Positions 34,352 to 46,500 of a DNA stretch of 64,000 nucleotides are shown here, piece after piece. Position 1 is the stretch's first letter. Each line of letters starts with the position of its first letter. The notes under the pieces were generated by a model, which did not search any database, was not told the origin of the DNA, and was given only the letters and a program-made list of their open reading frames with translations. This stretch comes from Chrysaora quinquecirrha (taxonomy: Eukaryota; Cnidaria; Scyphozoa; Semaeostomeae; Pelagiidae). Location: assembly GCA_014526335.1 (NCBI GenBank), contig JACTAT010000321.1, positions 95,456 through 159,455 on the forward strand, given 5' to 3'. A program made the position numbers and the translations under genes.

Positions 34352-35547
34352 TAGAGTCCATAGAATTACAATTCGGAAATAACACTGTGACTATAATCGG
34401 ATTTTCGGATTATGTCTACATTGAAGCATTGAAACAGTCTTATGACGTGAAAAATTGGGCAGGAAAATCATGCTGTAGTAAAATTGGAGAAGAAAGCACT
34501 GGAGAGAAAACAAATTACAAGAATCAAGATCTCTGAAGAAGCAAAGGTGACTACAGTGCAATGCACAAATTTTCAATATTGAGAAGAACCAAGTGGTATC
34601 ATCAAGACCATTCAGAAAATATCACCACAAAATGGTAAGGTTAAATGATAATTTTTAAATGATTATTACCTATAGATCGATTGAACTCATCAAAACAATA
34701 AGATTTCCTCCTTTACTGTAGTAATTACTAAGAGAAAGCTAGAATACTAACATTTTCTGTGCTTTGTGACAAAAAAATCTAATACAGGTACTGTCGCTAT
34801 CTTAAGAAAATAGGGGGCTGTAAGATAGAGAAAGGATATCCTTTGCAATACAAAGATGAATTATGAATACGTTATATTTTGTTTACACCCCTTTCTCACG
34901 AATTTTTGTGATCCATATTACCAAAACAATTCCCTCTGAAGAGCCACAGAGCTGAAGTCGCTGAGAAACCCCTGATAGTTTTCAAATTGAGGTATAAAAT
35001 ATTTTTTTTTGCTTTTCAAAGGTTTTATCATTGGTCCAAATCATATTTTCTAAGTTATAGTTTTGCTTTAACTCCCAAGCCACAACAATGAGGCACCTAG
35101 GAGTCTAGGAGTCGCTTTTATTTCAAAGTGTACAAGATTATCTAGCCCAACTAGAAATAAAGAGAACTTGCTGCTGAAACCCCCAGGAAGTAATCAATTG
35201 GAGTAATATAACTCCCTGGAAATACCAATTTGAGGGTAAGGCTCCCCCTGGAAATCCGGGGAGTTGTATCGCAACGCCTTCCATACCCCTGTAAAGACTA
35301 AAAATGGAATAAAATCGATGAAGTAAATTTTACTTAATCAACATTTTGTGACTCCACAAGAAAATAAAACCCATGGACCCGAAATCCACATTGCTCTTGT
35401 TTCTCCTACAACCTTTTGTTGCATTCTGAATGTATAAAGGGCAGTTTTTTCAATTCACTGCAATCTTACTTTGACATCCTACTCGAGGCATAACATGCCC
35501 ATAGAATTCTTCTTCTCAGGGCCTTTTTTTATCGATCACAACTATAA
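34352..35547. other. Non-coding spacer
   Basis: AT-rich DNA without a recognisable gene. Some CTCCCTGGAAAT-like short repeats occur around 35200-35260. Confidence 0.45.
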
Positions 35548-37197
35548 TTGTCGTTATGAATCTGTCAATTGAAACATCAAAAGTACCAACAGCAATCAAG
35601 TTAGCAAAAGTTGTTCCAATCTTAAAGAAAGGATTATCACTTTGAAGCAGGACATTACCATCCCATCTCATTGCTGCCTATCATATCTAAGATCATTGAA
35701 AGAGCAATAAATGAACAAGTTGTAAGTTATCTGGAGAGCACTAAGATCTTGATGAATAGACAATATGGTTTCAGGAGAGGATTCTCCACTGAAACAGCTG
35801 TCATCTCTTTAGTTGACCAAATTAGGAACCAAACTGGACAGAAGAGACATACTGCTGCTATTTTCATAGACTTGCGCAAGGCCTTTGACACCGTGGACCA
35901 TTCCCTGTTGTTAGAAAAACTGAATGTCATTGGTTTCACACAACAAGCCAAAAACTGGTTCAGGTCATACCTAGAGAACAGAGAGCAATATGTTGAGCTA
36001 CAAGGGAGGTCCTCTTCAAAAGAACAAGTGTCATGTTGTGTCCCTGAAGGGTCAATTCTAGGAGCCACATTATTCTTAATTTAATAAATGACATCAGTGC
36101 AGCCCTTAAGAATTCATCAACTGTCCTGTATGCAGATGATACAGTATTTCATGTCAATGACAAATGCCCTGAAGCCCTTGAAAAAAAAATAATGCAGGAA
36201 GAATTCTCAAAGTTAAGTGATTGGCTTGTGGTCAATAAACTCTTACCCTGGGCAAAAATGAACTGATGATATTTAGCCCTAAAAGTAAGATCAAAGAAGG
36301 AGAGGACATTAAGGTTGCCAATCTAAAGAGGGTAACAGAGTTTAAATATCTTGGAATTTATGTTGATTCAAAGCTTAGCTTCAGTAAACATCTACAAAAT
36401 CTTGTCAAGAAAATATCACAAAGGATATCTGCACTACGAAGACAAGCCAAATCACTCCCTCTCATTCATGTAAAAAGACCTGCAGAGGCAGTGATCAGTC
36501 CATATTTATCTTACTGCTCTAGTGCATGGTTTAGTGCATTATCAGCTACTCAAATAAAACAATTGCAAAGAAAGCAGAACATTATAATTCGAATGGTCCT
36601 TGGTCTTGATTCTCATGAAAGGATAACTGATTTCCGCCTAGCTAAATTAAATTGGCTCTATGTGAAGGAGCAGCTTGTGTTTAACCAACAGAAGTTAATT
36701 TTCAAGCTAAGACAAGAGGGGCCAGAAGCTACAATTGTTCTCCCTGTTATTGAAAACAACAATCAAATGACTACAAGAGCAAAAGGTAGAGCAGATTTTC
36801 AAGTTGAAAGGGTGACAACAGAAGAGCAAAAAACACTCCAGCAATCATCTATAAAAACATGGAATAAACTGCCAGCTATCATGAAAGAAATAAACACCAT
36901 GACAAAATTTAAGAAAACTTTGAAGTCTTTTTTAATTCAGGAAAGAAGTAACCCATTTTCTCTTTTCAAGTCAGGACAGTATTTTAGTAGTATTTTAAGT
37001 AAAATTGTACATTAACGGTATTTATAAATTTATCTACATAGTATTTTATCAAATCTTGTAATATTTATTCGTTCTCTTATTTACTTATTTATTTATTTAT
37101 TTTAAAAGCTGGACCACTATTTATACCAATTTTCAAAATTGTACAGTGTTATCCAGTTTAAATAGTCAAATACATGCATACATGGATACATACATAC
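35548..37197 (+). pseudogene. 5'-truncated CR1/Jockey-type LINE
   Basis: The reading starts inside the RT at about 35548 with VPTAIKLAKVVPILKKG, and a stop follows near 35645. The frame 35671-36084 carries SLLPIISKIIERA, QYGFRRGFSTE, FIDLRKAFDTVDHS and CCVPEGSILGATLF. The catalytic LYADDTVF follows at about 36130 in another frame. The frame 36266-37015 (249 codons) carries the RT thumb and C-terminal region, including FKYLGIYVDSKLSF and a terminal FKKTLKSFL motif. The 3' UTR contains TTATTTATTTATTTA and a CATACATACATAC tail at about 37190. A truncated 5' end is the usual result of incomplete target-primed reverse transcription. Confidence 0.88.
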
Positions 37198-37198
37198 A

Positions 37199-37563
37199 GA
37201 GGAAAGAGAGCATTGGCTTGGCGAAAGATTTACGAGTGATCAAAGAATTTATCGGTGGAAGTACTCGCTGCCTATAATCAATGGGCGACAATGGATGAAA
37301 TGGAAACAGTTATACCATATCATCTGTCGCAGTACAAAGACGTGGTATTAGGATGCAAGATCTACCCTTTGACGTCAGTTACTGCAGCAGAATTGACCTT
37401 CGCAACTCGTTTTGTTTCCGTTTATCTCTTCACGAGAGTAAAAGGATCTCGGCCAATGACGTATCAATATTTGACACTTGGATTGTTTGAAAAGTCTAAA
37501 GAAAGTGATGGCTTCGTGGATCAAACCGATTTTAAAACTGCCCAACAATACACATTTGACTTC
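37199..37563 (+). pseudogene. Tyrosine recombinase fragment (second copy)
   Basis: The fragment encodes the middle of a protein whose fuller copy is on the minus strand at 54455-55781. The blocks EMETVIPYHLSQYKDVV, AAELTFATRFVSVYLFTRVK and KTAQQYTFD are shared, with about 10 differences in 102 residues. Homology starts at about 37199, right after the LINE tail, and stops at about 37563, where piggyBac sequence begins. The catalytic HxxR and Tyr region is missing. Its presence shows that this recombinase belongs to a repeated family. Confidence 0.8.
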
Positions 37564-37564
37564 A

Positions 37565-38400
37565 GCTTTGGGAGAGGCTAAACATGAAGTATTTTTCTAC
37601 AATTACTTCTCGTCTCCAGAATTGCTAAAATACTTGGTGGAGGAAAAGAAAATCTGGGCCGTTGCAACATTGAATATTAAACATGCAAGGAAATGCCCAA
37701 TACCAACCGACAAGGATAAGAAGAAGAAAGGACGTGGATTTTCTGAAGAGTTTGTGGATACCAGTGGGTTAGTTGTTGTCACTGCATGGTTTGACAACAA
37801 AAGAGTCCTCACCATATCCAACTATGCTGGAAAGGAGCCCCTACATGTTTGTAAGCGTTATGATAGAGCAGAAAAGAAGGATATAGAGATGGATAGACCA
37901 TTTTCTGTTGCGGTCTATAGCAAATTCATGGGCGGTGTGGATATAGCTGATATGCTTTTGTTACTATACCGCACCCGCTACGGGTCCAGAAAATGGTACC
38001 ATCGGCTTGCATTCCATTTCTTCAGCATGGCTGCTGTAAACGCCTGGCTTTTATACCAACAAATGGGTGGCAATGAGTCACTGGTTAAATTCTTGGGAAG
38101 ATTTGCTTCTCACTCATCAAAGGCAGAGCCCACCCAACTGAAGTTGCTGAAGAAATGCCTCAACTGACCCCTTATCGTTCACTAAGGGCAGGTGATGTGC
38201 CAGAAGACATCAGGTTTGACAAGTTTGACCATTGGCCTGTACTAACAGATGTGCCACACTCCCAAAGGTGCAAGAACAAAGATTGTAAAAAAAAAAACAA
38301 ATTTTTATTGCTTGAAATGTCAAGTATATCTCTGCGTTTCAAACAATATCTGCTTCCGACAATATCATGGCGTGATTCAATGAACATTATAAACTAATTC
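37565..38400 (+). pseudogene. piggyBac transposase, C-terminal half
   Basis: The frame to 38167 contains the C-terminal part of the DDE_Tnp_1_7 domain: EVFFYNYFSSPELLKYL, then SKFMGGVDIADMLLLLYR and KWYHRLAFHFF...VNAWLLY, all typical of piggyBac. The third catalytic acidic residue lies in GGVDIAD. After 38167 the frame breaks, and the Cys-rich C-terminal finger (RCKNKDCKK...) is split by an A-run at 38288-38298. The N-terminal half is absent; in its place is the recombinase fragment. The product would have cut and pasted DNA at TTAA. Confidence 0.9.
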
Positions 38401-38528
38401 AAAACTATTATTTGTCTCTTACTGTCTATAAAACAAAAACTTTTTATGTTTTTATATGCAAAATCCATGCAATTGTTGAAGTAAAAAATAAAATGAAAAG
38501 GTTTTCATTTTCTCCTTGATTACCTAAT

Positions 38529-38679
38529 GTCCATTTAAATGGACAAAAATTATCTCTGGAATGAAAGTGTGAATCTGCAAATAACTTTCCAATTCTTGTA
38601 TTTCATTGTATAAGAAGTAATTCATTTCAAATTCAGAACATTTTAGTACTTCTAAGGCCTTCATGTACTAAAGGGTTAA
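38529..38679 (+). mobile_element. piggyBac right end and TTAA site
   Basis: The perfect 16-bp palindrome GTCCATTTAAATGGAC lies at 38529-38544. The terminal sequence GTACTAAAGGG ends at 38675 and is followed by TTAA (38676-38679). Reverse-complemented, the end reads CCCTTTAGTAC, a piggyBac-type terminus, and TTAA is the family's target site. No left end was found. Confidence 0.85.
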
Positions 38680-39240
38680 AACACTCATGAATCGGTAGCA
38701 GTCTGAGTATAAATTACAAGATACAATGAGTGGAAATGCTAAAAATGAACTTACAATTATTCATATAAGGCCGGATACAAATTTGTGTCCATGTGATATG
38801 AGCCTAATCGCATGCGTTTTGGTACTTAAGGCCTTAGGCCAAGTACCAAACTTACATAGTGATATGAGAACTTAGCTTACCCTTCCAACCATATGATATA
38901 GATGCTGTGAAACATGTGGAATAATGACGATAAACTTTTTTTGTTGAAGGTTTGGCATTCTTTTCCAGAGCAGTTTTTAGTTTCTTTGATGCATCTTGTT
39001 TCCTTCGTTCTGTATCCTGCAGTATCTGTAATGTATCCTTATCATTTGCAAGATGGCGTTGGGTGCAGTGGTGTGTTTCTTTGCTTTGGTTTTCTCAACC
39101 TTTCAAGTAAGAAAGTTTGCCTTCTGCAGTTCTGATTCATTCTACATATATCTAAACAACGCTGGAGATAGCCTTGTCATCAAAGAAAGTTACATTTGTG
39201 CGTAAATTTGGATAAACAGGCAAGATAAGCTTTTTCAGGC
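38680..39240. other. Spacer with a small hairpin
   Basis: No gene was recognised. At 38821-38847 GGTACTT..GGCC and GGCC.AAGTACC form an imperfect inverted repeat. Confidence 0.5.
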
Positions 39241-41333
39241 TAGGCCCACTCACAGCAAATCGACCTTAATGGTACAGATCTTGATCCTGTTGTGTGGCGA
39301 TATCGAAACATGCCCTGGCCCTGCAATGGAATGTGGTTATTGCATGAAAGCAGTGCGAAAAAATCAAAGCAGAATAAGCTGTACTAGTTGTAAATTGCTC
39401 CACCATATAAAGTGCATGGATAATGAGACAGAAGCCCTCTGCTGCTCTTGATTATCAAAATCTGTTGAAGTTGGAGTAAACACAGGGGAAACCGTAACGG
39501 TGAATCAAGATCAGTATGAGTTACCTGAGCTTACTGACCTACTTGCAAGGAAAGGCCTTAAAATCCTGCATCAAAATATTCGGGGAATTTTAACACACAA
39601 ACAAAATCTTTGTCATATCCTTGGTGATTTCAACGGAATTCATATTCTCTCGCTTAGCGAAACACACCTGGCCGCTGACGAGGAAGCTGAAGCTCAAATT
39701 ATGGGCTATGATTTTCTGGGAAAACCAAGGATTTCTGGTCAAGGAGGTGGAGTGGGGATTTATATTTCACAATCGGTGACCTTTCAACGGCGTTTAGATC
39801 TTGAGGATGATAATATCGAATGTATTTGGATCGAATTTTTATTTCCCAAATCAAAAGGATTTCTTATTAGTGTTATCTATCGCCCGCCAGACTCGTCACA
39901 ACATATACCTGAAACTTTCAATGAAACTTTTGAATCAATGCTATCAAAGGTTATTTCCGAAGACAAAGAGTGTATTTTGACTGGGGACATAAATTGCAGC
40001 TACCTAGAGAGATCAGATCACAAAGAACTTAAAGAAATACTTTCGTCTTTTAACTTGAAACAACTGATCAGTAGCCCTACGAGAATAACTAAAGAATCAA
40101 AAACACTGATTGATGTTATTTGCTGCAATGAAACACAAAACATCAGTTTAGTATAAGTAATCCCGGCTGGTTTGAGTGACCATGAGTTGATTGGTTGTTC
40201 ACGCGAAATTCACAATGTAAAATTACAATCAAAAACAATAACATGTCACAATTACTCAAATTATAGTCCAAATATCCTTTGTGATGACCTAAAAACTGCA
40301 AATTTGCAGGGGGTCTTCAGAGCAACCAGTGCAAATCATGCATGGTTGTATCTCAAACAGACTCTGGTTTTCTTTTCAACAAACATGCACCCTTGACAAG
40401 AAAGAGAGTGAAAGGAAAACTAACTCCATGGCTAACACCCGAAGTGAAAAGACAGATGAATATCCGAGATAACCTATTACGTAAGGCTCGTCGGTCAAAC
40501 CAAGAAATTGACTGGTCCTTCTATAAAAATCAACATAATCGTGTTACTGGCCTCGTGAAAAAATGCAAAAATAGATTTCACAAAGACCTCCTAAAAGAAA
40601 ATGCAGAGTCGCCAAGAAAATTTTGGGCCACCATCAAGAAACTTTACCCTACTAAGAAAACAGCTCCATCTGCTGGCTCGGCTTTTGAAATAAATGGATA
40701 GAAAACAACTGACAACGGAACCATAGCGAACACCCTATGAAGTTACTTCTCAAATGTAGCAAATTCACTCAAGTCAAAATCTTTCCCTTCGCGGAATTTT
40801 ACTTGGATGAAACCCACTGAAAACATTCTTGTTCCTTTATGTTCAGAGAAATTCTCTCTCGAAGAAGTTAGCGTGGCTGATGTGTACAAAGCATTAAAAA
40901 TCCTCAAACGCAAGAAGGCAACTGTACTTGACAACCTCCCTCCTGGACTACTGAAGGATATAGCCCCTATTTTAGGGAAGCCCCTTACACACGTGATAAA
41001 TCTATCTTTTAAAACGGGAATAGTACCTGAAGACTGGAAAGAAGCAAAAGTAGTTCCAGTATATAAGTCTGGCCCCCGTTCACAAGTGGATAACTATAGA
41101 CCCATATTGATTCTCCCAACTTTATCAAAGATTTTGGAAAAACTGTTTCACAAGCAGCTTATGAACCATCTTGAAAGAAATGCGCTTCTATTTAATTACC
41201 AGTTTGGATTCAGAACAAAAAGATCAACAGAACAAGCAGTCATATATTTCTTAGATCATATCAGGAGGAGAGCAGACAAAGGGCAGCTAACAGGTGCATT
41301 ATTCATTGACCTATCCAAAGCCTTTGACACTAT
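39241..41333 (+). pseudogene. CR1/Jockey-type LINE, 5' part, with 2A-like motif and PHD-like finger
   Basis: The first frame (39269-39451) has LILLCGDIETCPGP, a 2A-like ribosome-skipping motif with Cys where Asn is usual. A PHD-like finger follows (CGYC...SCTSC...HHIKC), then a stop. The AP endonuclease is at 39500-40156: ILHQNIRGI, LSLSETHL, GGGVGIYI, IYRPPDS and LTGDINCS, with SDHELI just past a stop. After a frameshift near 40370 the linker runs to 40701 (including RKFWATIKKLYP). The RT starts at about 40807 with KALKILKRKKATVLDNLP, DNYRPILILP, FGFRTKRSTEQ and FIDLSKAFDT. It is cut at 41333 by the LTR element. Confidence 0.9.
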
Positions 41334-41933
41334 TGTTACGCCACAACTTAGTTGGCCTAACGATTTTGAGTTCTTTAGGACTCTGAGGATAATTTTATAT
41401 ATACAAATAAATGAAGAACATAGACTTACGACTTCAAGACTTGACTTGAAGACTCTTGAAACCTTCTAACTTGAAACGTTACCCACTTGAGCGGTATCGG
41501 CAGGTAATAAAACTGCGCGGCAGATCATGCAAATTTCGAATAAACAACAATCTTCGTCACACAGCTATAACTTCAATCATCAACGAATAACAGAACTAAC
41601 TTTCCTGGCTGAGCGCGCGGCGCTCTTACTTTCGTCAACACACTGCCACAACTAATCGTAGGTTAAAAATCCAAACATTAAGGTTACTACGGTTAGCGTT
41701 AGTAAAACAATAAGAAGGTGCAAAAATTAACTATATATGGAAAGTGCAGAATAAAATTAACCAATCACACGCAAGTAAAATCTTCCTGGTTATAAACATA
41801 AACTGTTACCTAGCAATATAAACATAACAAAATAAACAGTAATAATAAAAAGATCACGCAGCAAAGTTCAAAGTACACACAGTTAAAAAGTTCAAAGTTC
41901 AAAATAAAGTTCAGGGGACTTCTCTTCATAACA
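41334..41933 (-). repeat. Gypsy LTR (3' LTR of the minus-strand element)
   Basis: It runs from TGTTACGCC to CATAACA in plus orientation, 600 bp, and matches 49964-50562 with about 17 differences. In element orientation it begins TGTTATGAAG, directly after the purine tract. Confidence 0.92.
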
Positions 41934-41950
41934 TTACCCCCTCCTTTAAG
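41934..41950 (-). promoter_or_regulatory. Polypurine tract of the Gypsy element
   Basis: On the minus strand AAAGGAGGGGGTAA stands immediately before the TGTTATGAAG start of the 3' LTR. This is the position and composition of a plus-strand primer. Confidence 0.8.
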
Positions 41951-41975
41951 AGAAAAGCCTCCCGGCTTTTCAACA

Positions 41976-43547
41976 TCAAATGGGTGTAATTACTTCAGGA
42001 GCATGTATGTCCTCAGGATGCGTAATAGATGGTTCATCCGGCTCTGTACTCACATTAGAAGACGATAACTCTGAATCAGCACTTTTATCAAAACTGTCGG
42101 CTGGAAGATCATTGTCAGAAAGGTCTGGCAAATTGTCAGGTGTCGATGGTGGCTCTATTGGACGATCAGAAGGGTCGTAATACAATTTTAAACGATTTGC
42201 ATGCACAGGAACAGAAACAGGACGATTGTCAATAGTACGAAGACGAAAATGAACTGGAGACAACTTAGCGACAATACGATACGGACCATGATAATTATGC
42301 ATCAGTTTCGATGATAAACCTTTACGCTTTTTAGGAGTGTATACCCAAACTCTTGAACCAAGATCGAAGTCGACAGGAGACGTATTTTTGTCATAATATT
42401 CTTTCATGCGTTGCTGAGCAAGTTGAGTATTTGCGACGATAACCCTATTCGCGGATTCCAAATTTTCAATTATTCGAGCACGATGCTGTAAAACTGATGA
42501 CGACAAAGAAGACGAAGCTGGCAGTAGTAACGATGAATCAATGGGTAAGCGAGGCTCACGACCATATAAAAGATAGAACGGAGATTCACCTGTGGTGGCA
42601 TTCGGGGAAACACGGTACGCAAACAAAATTAACGGGATATGACGATCCCAGTCACGTTGAGGAGTACTAATGTACATGGATAAACCTTCCGCTAATGTAC
42701 CGTTGAATCGTTCTACAAGTCCATCAGTCTGTGGGTGATATGCAGTTGTGTGAAGACAACGAGTGTTCATGATTTGACAAACTTCTTTAACTATGGCAGC
42801 AAGAAAGTTAGCACCACGATCTGAGAGTAACGTACGAGGAGCACTATGACGAGAGAGAATCTGATCAACAAGAATCTGGGCGATGCGTGAAGCTTCAACT
42901 GACGGTAAAGCAAAGGCTTCCGGCCAACGTGTATAATAATCGGAGAAGGCAAGAATGTACCGATTACCATCATCAGTTACAGGAAATGGACCAAGAATGT
43001 CCATAGCGACACGATCGAAAGCACCTTCGACAGGAATAGGTAACAATGGAGCTTTTTTATGCTTACCACGAGGAGCCTTTTTCATTGAACAGTCAACACA
43101 AGAACGACACCAGTGTTCAACATCTTTATACATACCACTCCAATAATAACGATGACGAATCTTTTCATACGTTTTTGTTATACCGAGATGACCAGCTGTA
43201 GGATCATCATGACAAGCTGTAAGAATTTCATAGCGAAGAGACGCAGGAATGACAACTTGAGAACACAATGATTTCACACGACGTTTACCTGGTGACCATA
43301 AGTGACACAGAATACCATTGTCATGAAGGTAGTAAGAATCGATTGTAAGTAAAACAACACGAGCTTTTTTATCACTAGCAGGCAACTGATTAGTTTCAAG
43401 ATACTCGATGATATCTCGGAGATTAGAATCGTCACGTTGCAAAGCATGAAGTCGTGGAGGAGAAGGACAAGGATGATCTAACGCAGCAACAGGCAATTGA
43501 GTTACCGGAGTTGATGATGATGAATCAGTATCAGTAGATGAATACAA
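41976..43547 (-). CDS. Gypsy integrase
   Basis: 523 codons. The H2C2 zinc domain spans residues about 113-153 (AGHLGITKTY...CRSCVDC). The catalytic core has Asp183 (AMDILGPF), Asp243 (LLSDRGANF) and Glu279 (GLVERFNGT), a complete DDE triad. The C-terminal part (KGLSSKLMHNYHGPYRIV) is the GPY/F-type region, followed by an acidic Ser/Asp/Pro-rich tail. Upstream, the same frame continues into RNase H and is interrupted only by one TAA within ...HRPG(stop)ANSNADALSRR, so integrase was originally the C-terminal part of the polyprotein. It would insert the cDNA into the genome. Confidence 0.93.
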   Translation of the reverse strand: MYSSTDTDSSSSTPVTQLPVAALDHPCPSPPRLHALQRDDSNLRDIIEYLETNQLPASDKKARVVLLTIDSYYLHDNGILCHLWSPGKRRVKSLCSQVVIPASLRYEILTACHDDPTAGHLGITKTYEKIRHRYYWSGMYKDVEHWCRSCVDCSMKKAPRGKHKKAPLLPIPVEGAFDRVAMDILGPFPVTDDGNRYILAFSDYYTRWPEAFALPSVEASRIAQILVDQILSRHSAPRTLLSDRGANFLAAIVKEVCQIMNTRCLHTTAYHPQTDGLVERFNGTLAEGLSMYISTPQRDWDRHIPLILFAYRVSPNATTGESPFYLLYGREPRLPIDSSLLLPASSSLSSSVLQHRARIIENLESANRVIVANTQLAQQRMKEYYDKNTSPVDFDLGSRVWVYTPKKRKGLSSKLMHNYHGPYRIVAKLSPVHFRLRTIDNRPVSVPVHANRLKLYYDPSDRPIEPPSTPDNLPDLSDNDLPADSFDKSADSELSSSNVSTEPDEPSITHPEDIHAPEVITPI

Positions 43548-43580
43548 GCGACGAGATAATGCATCAGCATTACTGTTTGC

Positions 43581-46500
43581 TTAGCCTGGACGATGAATAA
43601 TTTCAAAGTCGTATTGCTGTAATTGCAAAGACCAGAGAGCGAGGCGACCAGTAGGATCTTTTACGTGCATAAGCCACGACAAACTACCGTGATCGGTATG
43701 AACGTAGAATTTATTACACGATAAATAAGGTTGATATCGTTTGATTCCATCTACAACAGCCAGAGCCTCACGCTCCGTCGTACTATACTTGGTTTCTGCA
43801 ACACTAAGTTCACGCCCACTGTAAGAAATAGCGAGTTCCTGACCATCAATGTTCTGACCAGGAATATAGCCTAAAGCATATTGACTAGCATCGGTATACA
43901 AGTGAAATGGATGTCGAAAATCAGGGTAAGCCAAGATGGGTGGTGAGCACAGACGATCTTTTAAACACTGAAATGCTTGATCACATTCTGGAGTCCAGAG
44001 AAAGGGGACATTTTTACGAGTCAAACAATTCAAGGGAGAAGCAATCTGCGCAAATGACTTTACAAAACGACGATAATAGTTACAGAGCCCCAAGAAACTA
44101 CGCACTTCTTTGACAGACTTCGTAATAGGGAACGATTTCACGGCTTCTATTTTATCAGGGTCTGGTAAAATACCATCAGATGAGACGACGAATCCAAGAA
44201 AATTCACAGAAGAACGTGCAAAATGACACCTAGATGGCTTCAGCTTCAGGTTATGATCACGTAATCGATGCAACACAAGGCTGAGATTGGATAAATGTTC
44301 ATCGAACGTACGAGAAAATATGATGACATCATCAATGTATATCAGACAAATCTTCCATTCAAGACCATGAAGAACACGTGCCATGAGACGCTGAAACATC
44401 GGTGGAGCATTGGTCAAACCAAAACTCAAAACATTGAATTCAAATAATCCAGCATGTGAAGTGAAGGCAGTTTTACATTTCGAATCTGGATGCATGGCAA
44501 CTTGATGATACCCAGATTGTAAATCAAGGGTGGTAAAGAACTTAGAACCAGTCAATGAATCAAGAGCATCATCTATACGAGGTAGGGGATAGCTATCTTT
44601 CCTAGTTACAGCGTTCAGCTTTCTATAATCCACACAGAACCGTGTGGTCCCATCTTTCTTCTTGACTAAAACGACAGGTGAGCTCCAAGGACTGGAAGAA
44701 ACTTCTATGAGATCTTGCACAAGATAAATGACTGCGCAATATGCCTTACCACTTGCGTCTCCGAATCCATGTAACGAATACCTTACGGCCTTATCAGGTT
44801 TGTGCAGAGCCCTAGGAACAGAAACTGATTTAACTGAACTTAAATCCTCAACCCAATGTTCCCATCTTCTCTTAATTTCGGACGGTAGCTCTTCATCCCA
44901 CTCAATACCTGTTACACACAACTCTTGAAACAATGATTTGGCTTGCATAGACACTGGGCTTACTAGACCTAACGGATCAAATAATTTCGCAAGAGAACTC
45001 AATATAGATCTTTTAGTTACAAGACTATCTGGACTGTCCGATACAGCTTTACTTAACTCGATTTCTAAAGTGTCAATGTTCTCATTCCACACCATTCCGA
45101 GCACTTTAGTTTTACTTTCATCATTTGTGTTCGCATTCAACGTTTCCTTAGCGTATGATATATCACTTTCATCCTTATTCACTTCATAACTTTTGATGTA
45201 AGATTTCAACTCACAATCACTCGTTTTCCACTTTCTTAGATTGAATCCGGCTTCTTTCATTCTAATCCTGGACTTTTCAAAAAGATCTTTGGCCTCTTCT
45301 ATTGTTCTCGCCCCCGTACACAAATCATCAAGGTAAAATGAATTGATCATTTTAACTACAAAGTCCGGATCCATTTCCCGATATTTCTCTAAGTGATTTC
45401 TAATTACGGCATTAAGCAGAAAAGGAGATGAATTCACGCCAAAAACCACACGATTAAAACGATACACAACAATAGAAAGATCATTCTTGGCATTAACGTC
45501 TTCTACCCATAGAAATCGCAAACAGTTACGATCATTAGAATCAATTTCGACATTAAGAAAAGCTTGTTGAATATCACCGACTAATGGAACGTTATTTTCT
45601 CTAAAACGAATTAATACGTCAAATAGCAACGGAGTCATAGGCGGACCTATGTGTAAACATTCGCTTAACGAAGTACCTTTTACCCTCCTTTGACGATGCA
45701 TCGAATACCATTCGTACTTTCGTTGTTTCAGCATTCTCCGCACTACTATTTGACTAGGCATATAATAAACTTTCTCTGCGCTTTCCATTTCTGTCACTTT
45801 CTCAATTATGCCTGACTCTTCTTGTTCCCTTATTATTCTGTCACACTCTTCTAACAGCTTAGGTGTACCTTGCAACTTACGAATCTGACCTTTCAAACGA
45901 TTATAACTATTACTGAAGTTCGATGGTAACTGCTTATGTCCTACTTTCCAAGGTAATGCCACGGAATAACGCTGACCATTGAAACTTATATTATCAATAG
46001 CATCTGTGTACACATCATTCGTCTCTCTCACCCCTATGCTGTCTAAATCCCATATTTTCTCTACCATTTTATCAAGATGTTTATGCTTGGAATTAGGTTC
46101 AAACGACTCAATAAACGATACATTAACAGTTTCAACATTATTTTCCAAAAGTGACTTACCCTTTAGCGGACCAGACAGAACCCAACCAAGTTTCGTGTTC
46201 ACAGCAACTGGATGCGTCTTCTCCCCTCGTATCGTTTCCATTCCTTGAAATTCCCATAGGAAATTCGACCCAATTAAAACATCAACCTGCAAAATATCCT
46301 CTTTCGAAACATCAGAGAAATATATATGTCTAAGGTGAGGAAAATCCTTTTTAACAAGTTCAACATGAAAATTAGAAACATCAGATATTTTATTAACGAC
46401 ATAAGCCTCTATTTTCACTCTTTCTCCACCATCCACATTCATAAGATCAAACTGAACGACTTCTCTCTCTTTCACATCCGCCTCTTCACTTCCAAACGTT

